Below, in pieces: positions 1 to 9,277 of a DNA stretch of 64,000 nucleotides. A program made the translations under genes and the position numbers. The stretch's first letter is position 1, and each line of letters starts with the position of its first letter. The stretch spans positions 248,001-312,000 of the forward strand of contig NZ_JASHKA010000003.1 of assembly GCF_030732845.1 (NCBI RefSeq), written 5' to 3'. Source of the DNA: Roseibium sp. MMSF_3544 (GTDB taxonomy: Bacteria; Pseudomonadota; Alphaproteobacteria; Rhizobiales; Stappiaceae). Under the pieces are notes generated by a model. It was not told the DNA's origin, did no database searches, and saw only the letters and a program-made list of their open reading frames with translations.

Positions 1-177
1 GCAACAAGGCAACTCAACTCGAATTCCATGAGCCGCACAACAACGTGAGCCGACTGTGACCAATCCGTTCCGGGATGATGTTTGAGCGCGCGTTACCGGG
101 CGGCGCGCTGCGGCTTCGCACCGGGAGCTTTGTTCGATGAACCCAATCCATTGCTGCCTGTTTTCTGAAGGAATGAC

Positions 178-555
178 TTAATCATACCAACTCGTCGCCT
201 TGTCCTCAAATCCCGATGACTGCGGGTGAACCACACAAAACCGGTGACCGCTCGTCGCCAGCATGACCGTCCAGCGATCCAGCTTCTTCACGATCGTTGC
301 TCCTAGTTTTTCTAGACGTGCAACTTCCTTGTCCGGGTCGTCGGATTCGATATCAAGATGCACGCGCGGTGCGTGATCGACTGTCTGAAGCAGAATACCG
401 ATGTCTCCGTCTCTCCCAAAGAGTCTTCGATACCGGTCGTTCTTCAGGTTTTCTTCTACCTTTCGTCCCAGGGCTGCGGCCCAGAACGCAGCGTGCGCAT
501 CAATATCCCCACCTTCGCAATCGATCACGAGATCTCCCAAGCGGCTCTTGTGCAT
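178..555 (-). CDS. VOC-family (glyoxalase/bleomycin-resistance fold) protein
   Basis: A 125-residue single-domain protein. The pattern of an N-terminal LGDLVIDC strand, an AAFWAAALGR helix, and later strands containing HLDIESDD, LEKLGATIV and a terminal FCVVHPQ segment is typical of vicinal-oxygen-chelate proteins of the glyoxalase-like group. The function is therefore probably metal-dependent or ligand-binding, but the substrate cannot be read from sequence. The start at 555 is chosen because GGAGG lies five bases upstream; a longer frame starting 12 bases earlier lacks this support. It stands alone at the window's left end, on the same strand as creD but 285 bases away. Family assignment is fairly secure; the reaction is unknown. 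Confidence 0.8.
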   Translation of the reverse strand: MHKSRLGDLVIDCEGGDIDAHAAFWAAALGRKVEENLKNDRYRRLFGRDGDIGILLQTVDHAPRVHLDIESDDPDKEVARLEKLGATIVKKLDRWTVMLATSGHRFCVVHPQSSGFEDKATSWYD

Positions 556-839
556 GTCTGCCTCCACTGAAAACTAAGGAACAAACATCGAACAAAATGA
601 GGCGAAGCGCAATCTTTTTTGATGGTGCACCGGATCCCGTTGCCGACCCGGATCAAGCGAATGCGCAGAACCGGAGCCCGCTCGCACGATCTGTTACTTC
701 CGGTGGACTCTGTTTTGAGAGCTCGCTTTCCACACAAACAGAAAAGCGCTGGAAAATGCGCGGACCCCGGGTCGTCCTGCGTACGCCCGGGGTGACCGTT
801 GAGACCAATATCGATTCCGTGCCCAAGAGGCGACACGGA

Positions 840-2282
840 TCAGATTGGATCACTTGCCAGTCGCCTTTCCGTCCCGTTCTGTCCGCTCCAGTCGATCCGC
901 TGGGTCACGAACATGGTGATTGCAAGAGCGACAAAGGCGATGACGGAACCGATCAGGAGCGCGTAGTCCTGCTCTCGCATGAGGGCAAAAAGAACCGCAA
1001 AGATACCTGCCAGCACGGCCAGCATGACCAGACCCGCCGCCCGGCTCTTGAGGGATGTGCCGACATAGATGGCATTGAGAAGGGTCGCTGAGCCTGCGGC
1101 AACCATATAGGCGGTGCCATAGCCAACATGTTCGGCAAAAGCGAGCAGCATGACATAGAAGATGATCAATGCCAGTCCGACCAGCCCGTACTGGATCCAG
1201 TGGAACCGCCAGCCGGACCGCATTTCAAGAACAAAGACGGCTAGGAAGGTCAGACTGATGAACCCAACGGCATATTTCAACGATCGGGAAATCGTCTGGT
1301 AGAAATTGACCGGTTCCACGAATTTCACACCCAGCAACTTGTCCTGAAGCGGCACGTGCCTTGTTTCCAGAACCTTTGGAATGCCGCGTGCGAGATAGGG
1401 GATGGTCCAGGTGGCCTCAAAGCCATTGTCTGAAATTGTCCGCGTTTCCGGCAGGAATGCGCCGGTGAAACCCGGATGAGCCCAGTCGGATTGCAAATCA
1501 ACCTTGGTGGTTTGACCCGCTGGCGCGATATAGATTGCGGTCGAGCCGTTGAGCTGCAATGGAATGTCGAAGGAAAAGCCATTTCGCCACGAGGTGACCG
1601 GAACGCTCGCGTTAATGCCGGACGGACGTATCGCCCGATAGGGGTCGCGGTCGGAGCTCATTGCAAGCGGTCCCAGCCCCGGTTCGAACGGAATGGTCCG
1701 CGACCCGTTTAGCCTGAGCGAAATTTCGCTCTTCAGCGCGCGCACGTCCCCAATCCCGAGGACAAGCACCGCCTTGTCTGCGGCAACGTCGATCGTGCCA
1801 CCGTGTTTCGGCTCGAACATTCCCTCCGGAGGCGTGGAAAACGCGCCGCTCAAGTCCAAACGGCCACGATAGACCGGGAGCGCATAGATAGACTTTTTGC
1901 GCTCTTCGACTGCAATGTCGCCAGTCACACCAAGCCGCTGGGGAAACAGCACCGCGGTCCGGCGCACGATTTCGGTTTTGCGCTTGTCGCCGAGGCCGGT
2001 GACGAAGGTTTCGGTAAAGGGAATGACCAGATAAGGCCCGTTGATCTCCTGTGTTCCACCCCAGGAGCTTGCGATATCGCGGGCGACTTCATTTGCCCTG
2101 TGGGCCCGTTCCTCGACCAGAACCCAGACAAAAATGCTCGGGATCAGCAGCAGCATGGTCAAAATCCCGATCAGGACGAATTTTACCGCCGGAGACCGCA
2201 GAAACGTCATCGCCCTGGTTGCCGGGGGCCGTTGCTGCGGGCCCGGTGCATCTGAAATTGATTGGTCCGTCTCATCAGTCAT
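840..2282 (-). CDS. creD: Cell envelope integrity protein CreD (inner membrane protein)
   Basis: A 480-residue membrane protein matching the CreD family in length and layout. A first membrane helix (about residues 30-52, rich in VLIGILTMLLLIPSIFVWV) is followed by a large periplasmic region carrying the family-like segments RRTAVLFPQRLGVTGDI and YRGRLDLSGAF, then a cluster of about five to six hydrophobic helices in the last 130 residues. In enterobacteria creD belongs to the CreBC regulon and is linked to colicin E2 tolerance and envelope stability; here there is no creBC nearby. The start at 2282 (MTDETDQ) is preferred over an in-frame upstream start at 2300 because the extra six residues look non-conserved. 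Role in this organism is inferred from the family only. Confidence 0.87.
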   Translation of the reverse strand: MTDETDQSISDAPGPQQRPPATRAMTFLRSPAVKFVLIGILTMLLLIPSIFVWVLVEERAHRANEVARDIASSWGGTQEINGPYLVIPFTETFVTGLGDKRKTEIVRRTAVLFPQRLGVTGDIAVEERKKSIYALPVYRGRLDLSGAFSTPPEGMFEPKHGGTIDVAADKAVLVLGIGDVRALKSEISLRLNGSRTIPFEPGLGPLAMSSDRDPYRAIRPSGINASVPVTSWRNGFSFDIPLQLNGSTAIYIAPAGQTTKVDLQSDWAHPGFTGAFLPETRTISDNGFEATWTIPYLARGIPKVLETRHVPLQDKLLGVKFVEPVNFYQTISRSLKYAVGFISLTFLAVFVLEMRSGWRFHWIQYGLVGLALIIFYVMLLAFAEHVGYGTAYMVAAGSATLLNAIYVGTSLKSRAAGLVMLAVLAGIFAVLFALMREQDYALLIGSVIAFVALAITMFVTQRIDWSGQNGTERRLASDPI

Positions 2283-2473
2283 TCGCACAATCCTCTGCAA
2301 GGTGGGCGCCCGGAAAACTCGGGTAGCCGGTCAATGGACCGACCTTGTGCGGTTTTCGGGGAGATTGACGGGCGAAACCCGGCAGGGACTTCGGGATTTT
2401 TGTGCAGATCCCGTGCACGCAGCCGGAAACCACCGCCTGGCGATCAAGACAAGGTCTTGAGGCAATGGAAGTG

Positions 2474-3496
2474 TCAGGCTGCCGGGCGTTTTTTTGATGT
2501 CAGGGCCTTGAGGAATTCGACGAGCTGGTCGACTTCGGCGTCCGTCAGGTCAAGTTTGCCCGTTTCGTTGAAAAACAGAACGGTCTCTTTCAACGTCTTG
2601 AGACGTCCGTCATGCATGTAAGGTCCGGTCAGAGCCACGTTCCGGAGCGACGGCGTCCGGAAGGCGTAAAGGTCGTCTCGGTTCCCTGTGACGCGGTATC
2701 TGCCGGTATCGACTTCGGCGTAGGTGTCGGGCTTCGTTTTCCAGTAGCCGGTATCGTGGAATTTTTCATCCGTGAACGGTGCCGACCTTGCGCCGATAAG
2801 ATGGCAGGCGTTGCATCCCGCCTTGCCGACAAACAATTCGTAGCCGGCGATCTCGTTTTCACTGAGCGACTTTTTCTTGTCCTCGTAAAACCACAGATCA
2901 AACCTGTTCGGCCCTGTCACGAGCGTTTTCTGATAGGCAGCAATCGCCTGCGCGATGTTTTGCGGCGACGCAGGTTCACCGAATGCATAGGAGAAGAAGC
3001 GGTCGTAGTCGCTCATCTCACGTATGCGTGCTGCCACGGCCTCAAACGAGTCGTTCGCCATCTCGTTCTTGTTGGTCAATGGCTCGACCATCTGCTTTTC
3101 GAGCGTATCCGCCCGCCCGTCCCAGAAGAAGGAACGCCTGCTTGCGACATCCAGAACCGTCGGCGCATTTCTTCCGGCGGTTCGCCAGTCCAGGCCGTCC
3201 GACACAGCCTTGTTGTTTTCCGTGTAGCCCTGTGCCGGGTCATGGCACGTTCCGCAGGACTTGTCCCCGGCAGCGGACAGTCTTTTGTCGTGAAAGAGTT
3301 TCTTGCCGAGATCAATCCGCCCGACCGTTACGGTAGACGCACCCTCATACGCGTCTGCACTGCTGCTCAGATATCCTTCAGCGCGTTTGAATGCCTGCAC
3401 AGGGTCGTCGGCATATTCTCCAGAGAGCGAGGAGCACCCCACCAGCACTGCGAGACAGAGAAGGAAAGCAACTACCGGATGCCCGCGACACGCCAT
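2474..3496 (-). CDS. Dihaem cytochrome c peroxidase / MauG-like lipoprotein
   Basis: A 340-residue predicted lipoprotein: hydrophobic signal followed by a lipobox ending at Cys21 (LVGC). Two c-type haem motifs are visible, CGTCH at about 81-85 and CNACH at about 228-232, with the spacing of the bacterial cytochrome c peroxidase/MauG family. The segments GRNAPTVLDVASRRSFFWDG and RTPSLRNVALTGPYMHDGR are characteristic of that family. It probably reduces peroxide or carries out a MauG-like oxidation at the periplasmic face of a membrane. The start at 3496 (MACRGHP) gives a clean signal peptide; the longer frame from 3559 would overlap the upstream gene's end and adds a non-signal extension. It lies 25 bases downstream of a barrel protein gene and is probably cotranscribed with it. 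Confidence 0.85.
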   Translation of the reverse strand: MACRGHPVVAFLLCLAVLVGCSSLSGEYADDPVQAFKRAEGYLSSSADAYEGASTVTVGRIDLGKKLFHDKRLSAAGDKSCGTCHDPAQGYTENNKAVSDGLDWRTAGRNAPTVLDVASRRSFFWDGRADTLEKQMVEPLTNKNEMANDSFEAVAARIREMSDYDRFFSYAFGEPASPQNIAQAIAAYQKTLVTGPNRFDLWFYEDKKKSLSENEIAGYELFVGKAGCNACHLIGARSAPFTDEKFHDTGYWKTKPDTYAEVDTGRYRVTGNRDDLYAFRTPSLRNVALTGPYMHDGRLKTLKETVLFFNETGKLDLTDAEVDQLVEFLKALTSKKRPAA

Positions 3497-3521
3497 TTGG
3501 AAAAGGGCTCCAGGGTCCGAG

Positions 3522-4562
3522 CTAGAACTTGCCGACCAGCCGGACGCTGCCGCGTCCACTCAGATAGTTACCCATCCGATAGGTCCCACCGACCGTGCCG
3601 GTCAGGGCAATGTTGTCCGAGAGGTTGAGTGATCCGCCGACGTCGGCCGTCGCGTCGAGCCATCTGTCTGTGGCCAGGATGACTTCGGCCGTGCTGCCCA
3701 GTCTCGCAAACACTTCCGCCCTGTCCAGCTCATGCACCAGAAGAAGCGAACCGGTGAAATCGCCACGTCCATTGTTGATGCCCGTGTCCTGAACAGCACC
3801 GGAGGAATCGGTCACGGTGCCCGGACCGAACAGGCCGAGGAAGGTGTAATCGAGACCATAAGACAGGTAGGTGGACTGGGAGAAATACCAGTTCTGGAAA
3901 ATGACACCCGAAATCATCACGCCGGTCATATCGACCGAAGAGGTTATCGAGCCGTTCCGTGTCAGGTCGTCTGTGCTGCGCGTTAGCGAGATGTTCCAGG
4001 CAACACCGATCTCGCGGGGAAACCTGTAGCCGCCGACAAAGTGCGCTCCGAACTCGGATACTTCGCTGTCCAGCGTCGACCCGTTCAGGCTGCTGTCAAT
4101 GTCCGAGACCGCATAGGTCGCGCCGAGACCGAGAAAGGCATCGTTTGAAAACAGGTACTCATACCCGAGGTAAGCGAGTGCACCGGTTTCGTCGATGGAT
4201 GCCGTGTCGCTGTCTGAAGCCGCAATACCGGTGACGTTGAGACGGAAGATGTGGTTGCTGCCGCAATTGATGCGGGTGTTCACGCTGAGTTTCTGACCGT
4301 CGGCGCTGCTGCAGCGAGGCATGTCGCGCTGGTCTTCGCCGGCCCATTTGCCGACACGCACGCCGGAATAGCCTTCCTTGAACCACTGCCGCCTATAGTC
4401 GTCGAACAGGGCTTCAGCGCCTTCGATATCATTGTGGCGGCGGACGGTGATGTTCCGGTAATTGCCGTAATTCTCCACGATGGGGTCGCCCGCAAGCGCA
4501 TAATCGGGAGCACCTGCAAAGGTCAAAAACGGTATTACTAAAACAGCACGACAAAGACGCAT
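3522..4562 (-). CDS. Putative outer-membrane beta-barrel protein (autotransporter-barrel-like)
   Basis: A 346-residue protein of unknown specific function. It starts with a Sec signal peptide (about residues 1-24, cleavage after YALA) and its second half is a series of alternating short strands rich in Gly, Tyr, Ser and Thr (for example AYLGYEYLFSNDAFLGLGATY and YFSQSTYLSYGLDYTFLGLF), ending in a terminal phenylalanine (LVGKF). This matches outer-membrane barrels and resembles autotransporter beta-domains, but no passenger domain is present. Two cysteines flank a short N-terminal globular part. The downstream neighbour on the same strand is a dihaem lipoprotein gene 25 bases away, so both may work at the outer membrane. 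The assignment rests on composition and periodicity, not on a recognised motif. Confidence 0.65.
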   Translation of the reverse strand: MRLCRAVLVIPFLTFAGAPDYALAGDPIVENYGNYRNITVRRHNDIEGAEALFDDYRRQWFKEGYSGVRVGKWAGEDQRDMPRCSSADGQKLSVNTRINCGSNHIFRLNVTGIAASDSDTASIDETGALAYLGYEYLFSNDAFLGLGATYAVSDIDSSLNGSTLDSEVSEFGAHFVGGYRFPREIGVAWNISLTRSTDDLTRNGSITSSVDMTGVMISGVIFQNWYFSQSTYLSYGLDYTFLGLFGPGTVTDSSGAVQDTGINNGRGDFTGSLLLVHELDRAEVFARLGSTAEVILATDRWLDATADVGGSLNLSDNIALTGTVGGTYRMGNYLSGRGSVRLVGKF

Positions 4563-4784
4563 CCGTGCCCTCCGGCGCTCTCAAGTCAAAAATACGAAGG
4601 AATTGTCAACCCCACCGTCTGAATGCCGCTCGCATTACCCTAAGTCAACACCCTTATGGAATGCATACATTCCAAGATTCGCGTGGTGGTTTACCTGCGC
4701 AGCAGGATAATTTCAGCTGAACGATCCTGAATATGAAATTGGCGTTCATAATCAGAGTTTTATCGTCTTAAGCATGAATTAACC

Positions 4785-4809
4785 AAAAAAAACCGCCCAA
4801 TTGGGCGGT
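4785..4809 (-). terminator. Rho-independent terminator of the sdh operon
   Basis: A perfect 9-bp inverted repeat (ACCGCCCAA/TTGGGCGGT) with no or a very short loop, followed on the minus strand by a run of eight T. It lies 34 bases after the sdhB stop codon, in the expected place for the end of the sdhCDA-fkbM-sdhB transcript. Confidence 0.85.
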
Positions 4810-4842
4810 CTTTGACTTTGTTCCGGAAACGTGGCGCGGAAG

Positions 4843-5625
4843 TCACACCCTGCGTTCGACCATCATCTTCTTGATTTCCGCAATCGCCTTGGCCGGGTTG
4901 AGGCCCTTCGGGCAAGCCTGCGAACAGTTCATGATCGTATGACACCGGTAGAGACGGAACGGATCTTCAAGATTGTCCAGACGTTCGCCGGTTGCTTCGT
5001 CCCGGCTGTCGATCAGCCAGCGATAGGCCTGCAGCAGGATCGCAGGACCGAGATACCGGTCACCGTTCCACCAGTAGCTCGGGCAGGACGTGGAGCAGCA
5101 GGCGCAGAGAATGCACTCGTAAAGACCGTCGAGTTTTACCCTGTCTTCGTGTGACTGGAGCCATTCTTTTTCCGGAGCAGGCGACACGGTTTTCAGCCAG
5201 GGCTCAATGGAGCGGTGCTGGGCATAAAAACGCGTCAGGTCCGGGACCAGATCCTTGACAACGGCCATGTGCGGCAGCGGGTAGATCTTGACCACGTCAC
5301 CGGCGATCTCGTCCATCCCCTTGGTGCAGGCGAGCGTGTTGGTTCCATCGATGTTCATGGCGCAGGAACCACAAATGCCTTCGCGACAGGAGCGGCGGAA
5401 GGTCAGCGTCGCATCGATCTTGTTCTTGATGTAGATGAGACCGTCGAGGACCATCGGACCGCAATCGTCGGCATCGATGAAATAGGTATCCACCCGCGGA
5501 TTGCGGCCATCATCCGGGTTCCAGCGATAGATACGGTATTCACGCAGGTTGGTGGCGCCTTCCGGCTTGTCCCAAACCTTGCCTTCCGTCACCGTGGAGT
5601 TCCGGGGAAGCGTCAGCTGAACCAT
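4843..5625 (-). CDS. sdhB: Succinate dehydrogenase iron-sulfur subunit SdhB
   Basis: A 260-residue subunit that carries electrons from the FAD of SdhA to quinone through three iron-sulfur clusters. The [2Fe-2S] ligands are Cys80, Cys85, Cys88 and Cys100 (CREGICGSC). The C-terminal ferredoxin-like domain holds [11 protein letters not shown] (Cys171, 174, 177, 181) and [14 protein letters not shown] (about 228-238) for the [4Fe-4S] and [3Fe-4S] clusters. It faces the cytoplasm on the inner membrane. The start at 5625 (MVQLTLP) is chosen because it has a GGAG ribosome site and matches alphaproteobacterial SdhB N-termini; a TTG at 5697 would add 24 residues overlapping the previous gene. It is the last gene of the operon, 68 bases after an inserted methyltransferase gene. 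Confidence 0.97.
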   Translation of the reverse strand: MVQLTLPRNSTVTEGKVWDKPEGATNLREYRIYRWNPDDGRNPRVDTYFIDADDCGPMVLDGLIYIKNKIDATLTFRRSCREGICGSCAMNIDGTNTLACTKGMDEIAGDVVKIYPLPHMAVVKDLVPDLTRFYAQHRSIEPWLKTVSPAPEKEWLQSHEDRVKLDGLYECILCACCSTSCPSYWWNGDRYLGPAILLQAYRWLIDSRDEATGERLDNLEDPFRLYRCHTIMNCSQACPKGLNPAKAIAEIKKMMVERRV

Positions 5626-5693
5626 CTCGTTACTGCTCCGCGTTGGGCCCCATATCGCGCCAGATACGCTTTTGGGCCAAAGGTTCCTTTCGC

Positions 5694-6539
5694 TCAACCC
5701 GTGAGCTCAAAGACCATGTTGTCATTCGTGCGCCCAGTCACCTCGTAGCCGCGGCTTGCCAGTTCAGGCAGGCAATCCTCGGACCAGTAGGGCCGGCAAT
5801 TGGTTTCAAGAAGGATCACACGGGGCCACAAGTGCCTGTCCGCGTGCCGAAGAAAGGGCAGCACCACCCGATCCTCAAACCCTTCCACGTCCACTTTCAG
5901 AACATCTATCTGTGAAAGACCCTGCTGGTCGGCAATTGCGGTCAGAGGCCGCACCGCGACATAGGTCGGCGACCAGTCACCGGCCCACTCGCCCGTCGTC
6001 AGATCCTTGACGAAGGTCGCGAAACCGCAGTTGCTCGGCTCGTGCCAGAGCGGCAGGGTGTCGTCCTGCGGACCGACCGCCGAGTTCACGACGGTGACAT
6101 TGTCCAGATCATTGGCCAGGACGTTAAAGCTGAGCTTGTGCGCCGTCTGCGGATTGGCCTCGATTGCAACTACCCGCGCCCCGCGCCGGGCCGCAAAGAT
6201 CGAATAAGAGCCGATATTGGCACCGACGTCGACAAAGACCGTACCGGTATCAAGGTGGCCTTCCAGGAGTTCGTGCTCCGCACGCTCCGGCAGGCGGCCC
6301 TTGGCGAGGATCTTTCGATCGTCGTAATTTTCGCCGGGATAGATCCGGAATTTCAGCCCCTCGGCCTCAAGGTCATAGGGACCCTTGAACACCCTGGCGA
6401 CAAGAGACCGGATGCGCTTGCGCAGGCTCTTCGACAGATCGTGGCGGTCGGCAAGACGCCAGGCAGCCCGCACCAACCGTTCGGCCGGATAGGTGCCGAA
6501 CGGGCTTCGTGTGTCCAGGTGTGTGACCGCCTCGCTCAA
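5694..6539 (-). CDS. FkbM-family SAM-dependent methyltransferase inside the sdh operon
   Basis: A 281-residue protein of the FkbM methyltransferase family. The SAM-binding motif I is [10 protein letters not shown] (about 101-110), followed by VVAIEANP (motif II acidic residue that binds the ribose) and, near residue 215, [11 protein letters not shown], a family hallmark. FkbM enzymes usually O-methylate sugars or small molecules; the substrate here is unknown. It begins with TTG, preceded by GGGAG nine bases upstream, only 12 bases after the sdhA stop, and ends 68 bases before sdhB. It is therefore almost certainly cotranscribed with sdhA and sdhB. No membrane segments or signal peptide are seen. 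Its position between two core SDH subunits is unusual and may be a lineage-specific insertion. Confidence 0.9.
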   Translation of the reverse strand: MSEAVTHLDTRSPFGTYPAERLVRAAWRLADRHDLSKSLRKRIRSLVARVFKGPYDLEAEGLKFRIYPGENYDDRKILAKGRLPERAEHELLEGHLDTGTVFVDVGANIGSYSIFAARRGARVVAIEANPQTAHKLSFNVLANDLDNVTVVNSAVGPQDDTLPLWHEPSNCGFATFVKDLTTGEWAGDWSPTYVAVRPLTAIADQQGLSQIDVLKVDVEGFEDRVVLPFLRHADRHLWPRVILLETNCRPYWSEDCLPELASRGYEVTGRTNDNMVFELTG

Positions 6540-6551
6540 GAACCGGTCTCC

Positions 6552-8378
6552 CTAGTAGACCCGCGCTTTCGGCGCGATCTTTTTCGGGTCGATGCCGCCT
6601 TCCTCGAAGGTGGTCAGCGGGTCGAGCACGACGGGGCGATAGTCGAGCTTCACATTGCCGTCGTCATCGACCCAGGCGAGCGTGTGCTTGCGCCAGTTCT
6701 CGTCGTCACGGCCGGAGAACGGACCGTCCTTGAAGTCCTCACGTGCATGAGCGCCCCGGCTTTCCTTACGGGCTTCGGCGCCATAGACGGTGGTAATCGC
6801 GTTCGCCATAAGGTTCTCAAGCTCAAGCGTTTCGACCAGATCGGAGTTCCAGATCAGCGACCGGTCGGACACCTTCAGGTCTTTCATCTCACCCCAGATT
6901 TCGGAGAGGCGTTTGCAGCCCGCTTCGAGGCTTTCCTGGGTCCGGAAAACGGCGGCATCTTCCTGCATGGCACGCTGCATCCTGTCGCGCAGGTCTGCGG
7001 TCGGGATCGAGCCATTGGCATTCCGCAGCGTGTCGAAGTGATCCATGATCTTGTCGCAGGAGGCTTCGCTCGGAGCCGGAGTCGCCTCTTTCGGGTCCAC
7101 CACTTCGCCGGCCTTGATCGCCGCAGCACGGCCAAAGACAACCAGGTCGATCAGCGAATTGGATCCGAGACGGTTGGCGCCGTGTACCGAAGCGCAGCCG
7201 GCTTCGCCGACCGCCATCAGACCTTGCTGAATGCGGTTCGGGTGTTCGCTGCTTGCGTTCAGGACCTCGCCCCAATAGTTCGTCGGAATACCGCCCATGT
7301 TGTAGTGAACGGTCGGCAGGACCGGGATCGGATCCTTGGTCACGTCCACACCGGCAAAGATGCGCGCGCTCTCCGAAATGCCCGGCAAACGCTCTGCCAA
7401 AAGGGCGGGATCGAGGTGATCGAGATGAAGGAAGATATGGTCGCCGGACTTGCCGACGCCGCGACCCTCCCGGATCTCCATGGTCATGCAGCGCGAAACA
7501 ACGTCCCGGGACGCCAGGTCCTTTGCAGACGGCGCATAGCGCTCCATGAAGCGCTCGCCCTCGGAGTTGACGAGGTAGCCGCCTTCGCCGCGTGCACCTT
7601 CCGTGATCAGGCAGCCCGAACCGTAGATCCCGGTAGGGTGGAACTGCACGAACTCCATGTCCTGAAGCGGCAAGCCTGCGCGTGCAACCATGCCGCCGCC
7701 ATCACCGGTGCAGGTATGTGCGGAGGTCGCCGAGAAATAGGCGCGGCCGTAGCCGCCGGTTGCAAGGACAACCATCTTCGCCGCAAAGCGGTGCATGGTG
7801 CCGTCGTCGAGGTTCCAGGCGATCACACCCTGGCAAACACCGTCCTCCGACATGATCAGGTCGAGTGCGAAATACTCGATGTAGAATTCCGCGTTATGGC
7901 GCAGCGACTGGCCGTAAAGCGTGTGCAGGATGGCGTGGCCGGTCCGGTCGGCCGCCGCGCAGGTGCGCTGGACGGGGGGACCTTCGCCGTAGTTCTGCAT
8001 GTGGCCACCGAAGGGGCGCTGGTAAATCTTGCCTTCCTCGGTGCGAGAGAACGGAACGCCGTAATGTTCGAGCTCGTAAACCGCCTTGGGGGCCTCACGG
8101 GCGAGGTATTCCATGGCATCGGTATCGCCCAGCCAGTCGGACCCTTTGACCGTGTCATACATGTGCCATTCCCAGCAGTCCGGCGTCATGTTGGTCAGTG
8201 AGGCAGCAATGCCGCCTTGGGCCGCAACTGTGTGCGAACGGGTCGGGAAGACCTTCGAGATACAGGCAGTTCTGAGACCCTGTTCGGCCATGCCGAGCGT
8301 CGCGCGCAGTCCCGCGCCGCCCGCGCCGACAACGACCACGTCATAGGTGTGGTCGACGAATTCATAAGTCTTGGCCAT
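6552..8378 (-). CDS. sdhA: Succinate dehydrogenase flavoprotein subunit SdhA
   Basis: A 608-residue flavoprotein that oxidises succinate to fumarate in the TCA cycle and complex II. The N-terminal dinucleotide-binding motif [13 protein letters not shown] (about 14-26) and [10 protein letters not shown] containing the FAD-linking histidine (about His49) are present. Further family blocks are [10 protein letters not shown], the substrate-binding [20 protein letters not shown] and [10 protein letters not shown]. Length is usual for the family. A GGAGG site precedes the ATG. The gene is five bases after sdhD and 12 bases before the methyltransferase gene, in one minus-strand operon. Confidence 0.98.
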   Translation of the reverse strand: MAKTYEFVDHTYDVVVVGAGGAGLRATLGMAEQGLRTACISKVFPTRSHTVAAQGGIAASLTNMTPDCWEWHMYDTVKGSDWLGDTDAMEYLAREAPKAVYELEHYGVPFSRTEEGKIYQRPFGGHMQNYGEGPPVQRTCAAADRTGHAILHTLYGQSLRHNAEFYIEYFALDLIMSEDGVCQGVIAWNLDDGTMHRFAAKMVVLATGGYGRAYFSATSAHTCTGDGGGMVARAGLPLQDMEFVQFHPTGIYGSGCLITEGARGEGGYLVNSEGERFMERYAPSAKDLASRDVVSRCMTMEIREGRGVGKSGDHIFLHLDHLDPALLAERLPGISESARIFAGVDVTKDPIPVLPTVHYNMGGIPTNYWGEVLNASSEHPNRIQQGLMAVGEAGCASVHGANRLGSNSLIDLVVFGRAAAIKAGEVVDPKEATPAPSEASCDKIMDHFDTLRNANGSIPTADLRDRMQRAMQEDAAVFRTQESLEAGCKRLSEIWGEMKDLKVSDRSLIWNSDLVETLELENLMANAITTVYGAEARKESRGAHAREDFKDGPFSGRDDENWRKHTLAWVDDDGNVKLDYRPVVLDPLTTFEEGGIDPKKIAPKARVY

Positions 8379-8383
8379 TCAGG

Positions 8384-8767
8384 TCAGCCTCCAAAGCCAA
8401 TCTTGAGGACTGCAAAGATGCAGCCGAAACCGATAAAGGCACAGAAAAACGTATTTGCCATCAGCGTCAGAAACTTGAGACCTTCGCCGTGGATGTAATC
8501 CTCGATGATCACCTGCATACCGAGCTTCATGTGATAGACGCCGGAAAGTATCACCAGCAAAAAGAGGATCGAAACGAGCGGATTCTTCAGGGTTTCGATC
8601 ACTTCGCTATGGCTTGAGCCCTGAACCGAAATCACCAGAATGACAAAGAAGCTGATCAGCAGAACATTGGCCACCGCCGTGACCCGCTGTTTCCAGAAGT
8701 GGTCGGTGCCTTCCTTGGCCGACCCCAGTCCGCGAACCTTGTTAAGAGGGGTGCGCATATCCGTCAT
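8384..8767 (-). CDS. sdhD: Succinate dehydrogenase membrane anchor subunit SdhD
   Basis: A 127-residue small subunit with three predicted membrane helices (about 33-50, 62-79 and 97-120). It helps to hold haem b and the quinone site with SdhC. The segment GVYHMKLGMQVIIEDYIH contains the probable haem-ligand histidine (about His79) and the conserved acidic/tyrosine pair of SdhD proteins. An AAGGAG site lies just ahead of the ATG. It sits between sdhC (10 bases upstream) and sdhA (5 bases downstream), consistent with stoichiometric expression. Confidence 0.94.
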   Translation of the reverse strand: MTDMRTPLNKVRGLGSAKEGTDHFWKQRVTAVANVLLISFFVILVISVQGSSHSEVIETLKNPLVSILFLLVILSGVYHMKLGMQVIIEDYIHGEGLKFLTLMANTFFCAFIGFGCIFAVLKIGFGG

Positions 8768-8777
8768 GACACTCTCC

Positions 8778-9176
8778 TTAGCGAACCATGTAGCCGATGA
8801 TCCAGAGGATCAGCGTGAGGGAAACGGAACCGATGATCGTGGCCTTGGCGAGCCATTCGCGTGCTTCCTTGCCGAAGCCCGCACCCATGTCCCAGATGAA
8901 ATGGCGCAGCCCGCCGAGCATGTGATGCACAAGTGCCCAGGTGAACCCGAACAGGATCAGACGCCCGATGATGGAGCCGTAGATGTCATTGACGAATTCG
9001 AAGTAGGACGGCCCTGCGGCGGCAGCGATCAGCCACCATGCCAACAGGATGGTCCCGAAATAAAGCGCAGCACCGGTAATGCGATGCAGGATCGACATGA
9101 CCATCGTCAGAATCGGTTTATAGATCTGAAGATGGGGTGACAGCGGGCGGTTGCCCCGCATATCGGCGTTCGACAT
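8778..9176 (-). CDS. sdhC: Succinate dehydrogenase cytochrome b556 subunit SdhC
   Basis: A 132-residue membrane subunit. The N-terminal RPLSPHLQIYK block is the classic SdhC signature, and the HxxxGxRH motif (HMLGGLRH, with His85 as probable haem ligand) lies at the end of the second of three membrane helices. It anchors complex II in the inner membrane and forms the quinone site together with SdhD. It is the first gene of the operon; a GAGAGGAA ribosome site lies before the ATG and a palindrome and good promoter lie within 110 bases upstream, so operon control is likely exerted here. Confidence 0.96.
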   Translation of the reverse strand: MSNADMRGNRPLSPHLQIYKPILTMVMSILHRITGAALYFGTILLAWWLIAAAAGPSYFEFVNDIYGSIIGRLILFGFTWALVHHMLGGLRHFIWDMGAGFGKEAREWLAKATIIGSVSLTLILWIIGYMVR

Positions 9177-9202
9177 GGAATTCCTCTCCCGTACGACGCT
9201 GC

Positions 9203-9224
9203 CTTACGTTTACGCAAACGTAAG
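9203..9224. promoter_or_regulatory. 22-bp palindrome upstream of sdhC (candidate operator)
   Basis: Perfect 9-bp arms CTTACGTTT and AAACGTAAG around a 4-base centre (ACGC), located 27-48 bases before the sdhC start codon. By the promoter proposed just upstream it would fall at about +18 to +39 of the transcript, the position of a roadblock repressor site. The ACGT-centred half sites recall operators of MerR-family regulators of the LiuR type, but that resemblance is from memory and the binding protein is unknown. Confidence 0.6.
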
Positions 9225-9248
9225 CAAATCAAGGCTTTGTCTCGAAAG

Positions 9249-9277
9249 GTTCTAGCGCCAAGAAGCCCTCCCGTCAA
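9249..9277 (-). promoter_or_regulatory. Sigma-70-type promoter for the sdh operon
   Basis: Reading the minus strand, TTGACG (9277-9272) is followed after exactly 17 bases by TAGAAC (9254-9249). This is a good match to the -35/-10 pair of housekeeping promoters. Transcription would start near 9242 and give a leader of about 65 bases that contains the palindrome at 9203-9224. Not experimentally supported. Confidence 0.5.

Noticed and set aside
297-1091. 264-residue frame on the plus strand over the VOC gene and creD end
   Set aside because: It spans two minus-strand genes and their gap, with no domain or ribosome site.
6042-8201. 719-residue open frame on the plus strand opposite sdhA and fkbM
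   Set aside because: It crosses the boundary of two clear minus-strand genes, has no recognisable domain, and arises from the codon bias of GC-rich DNA.
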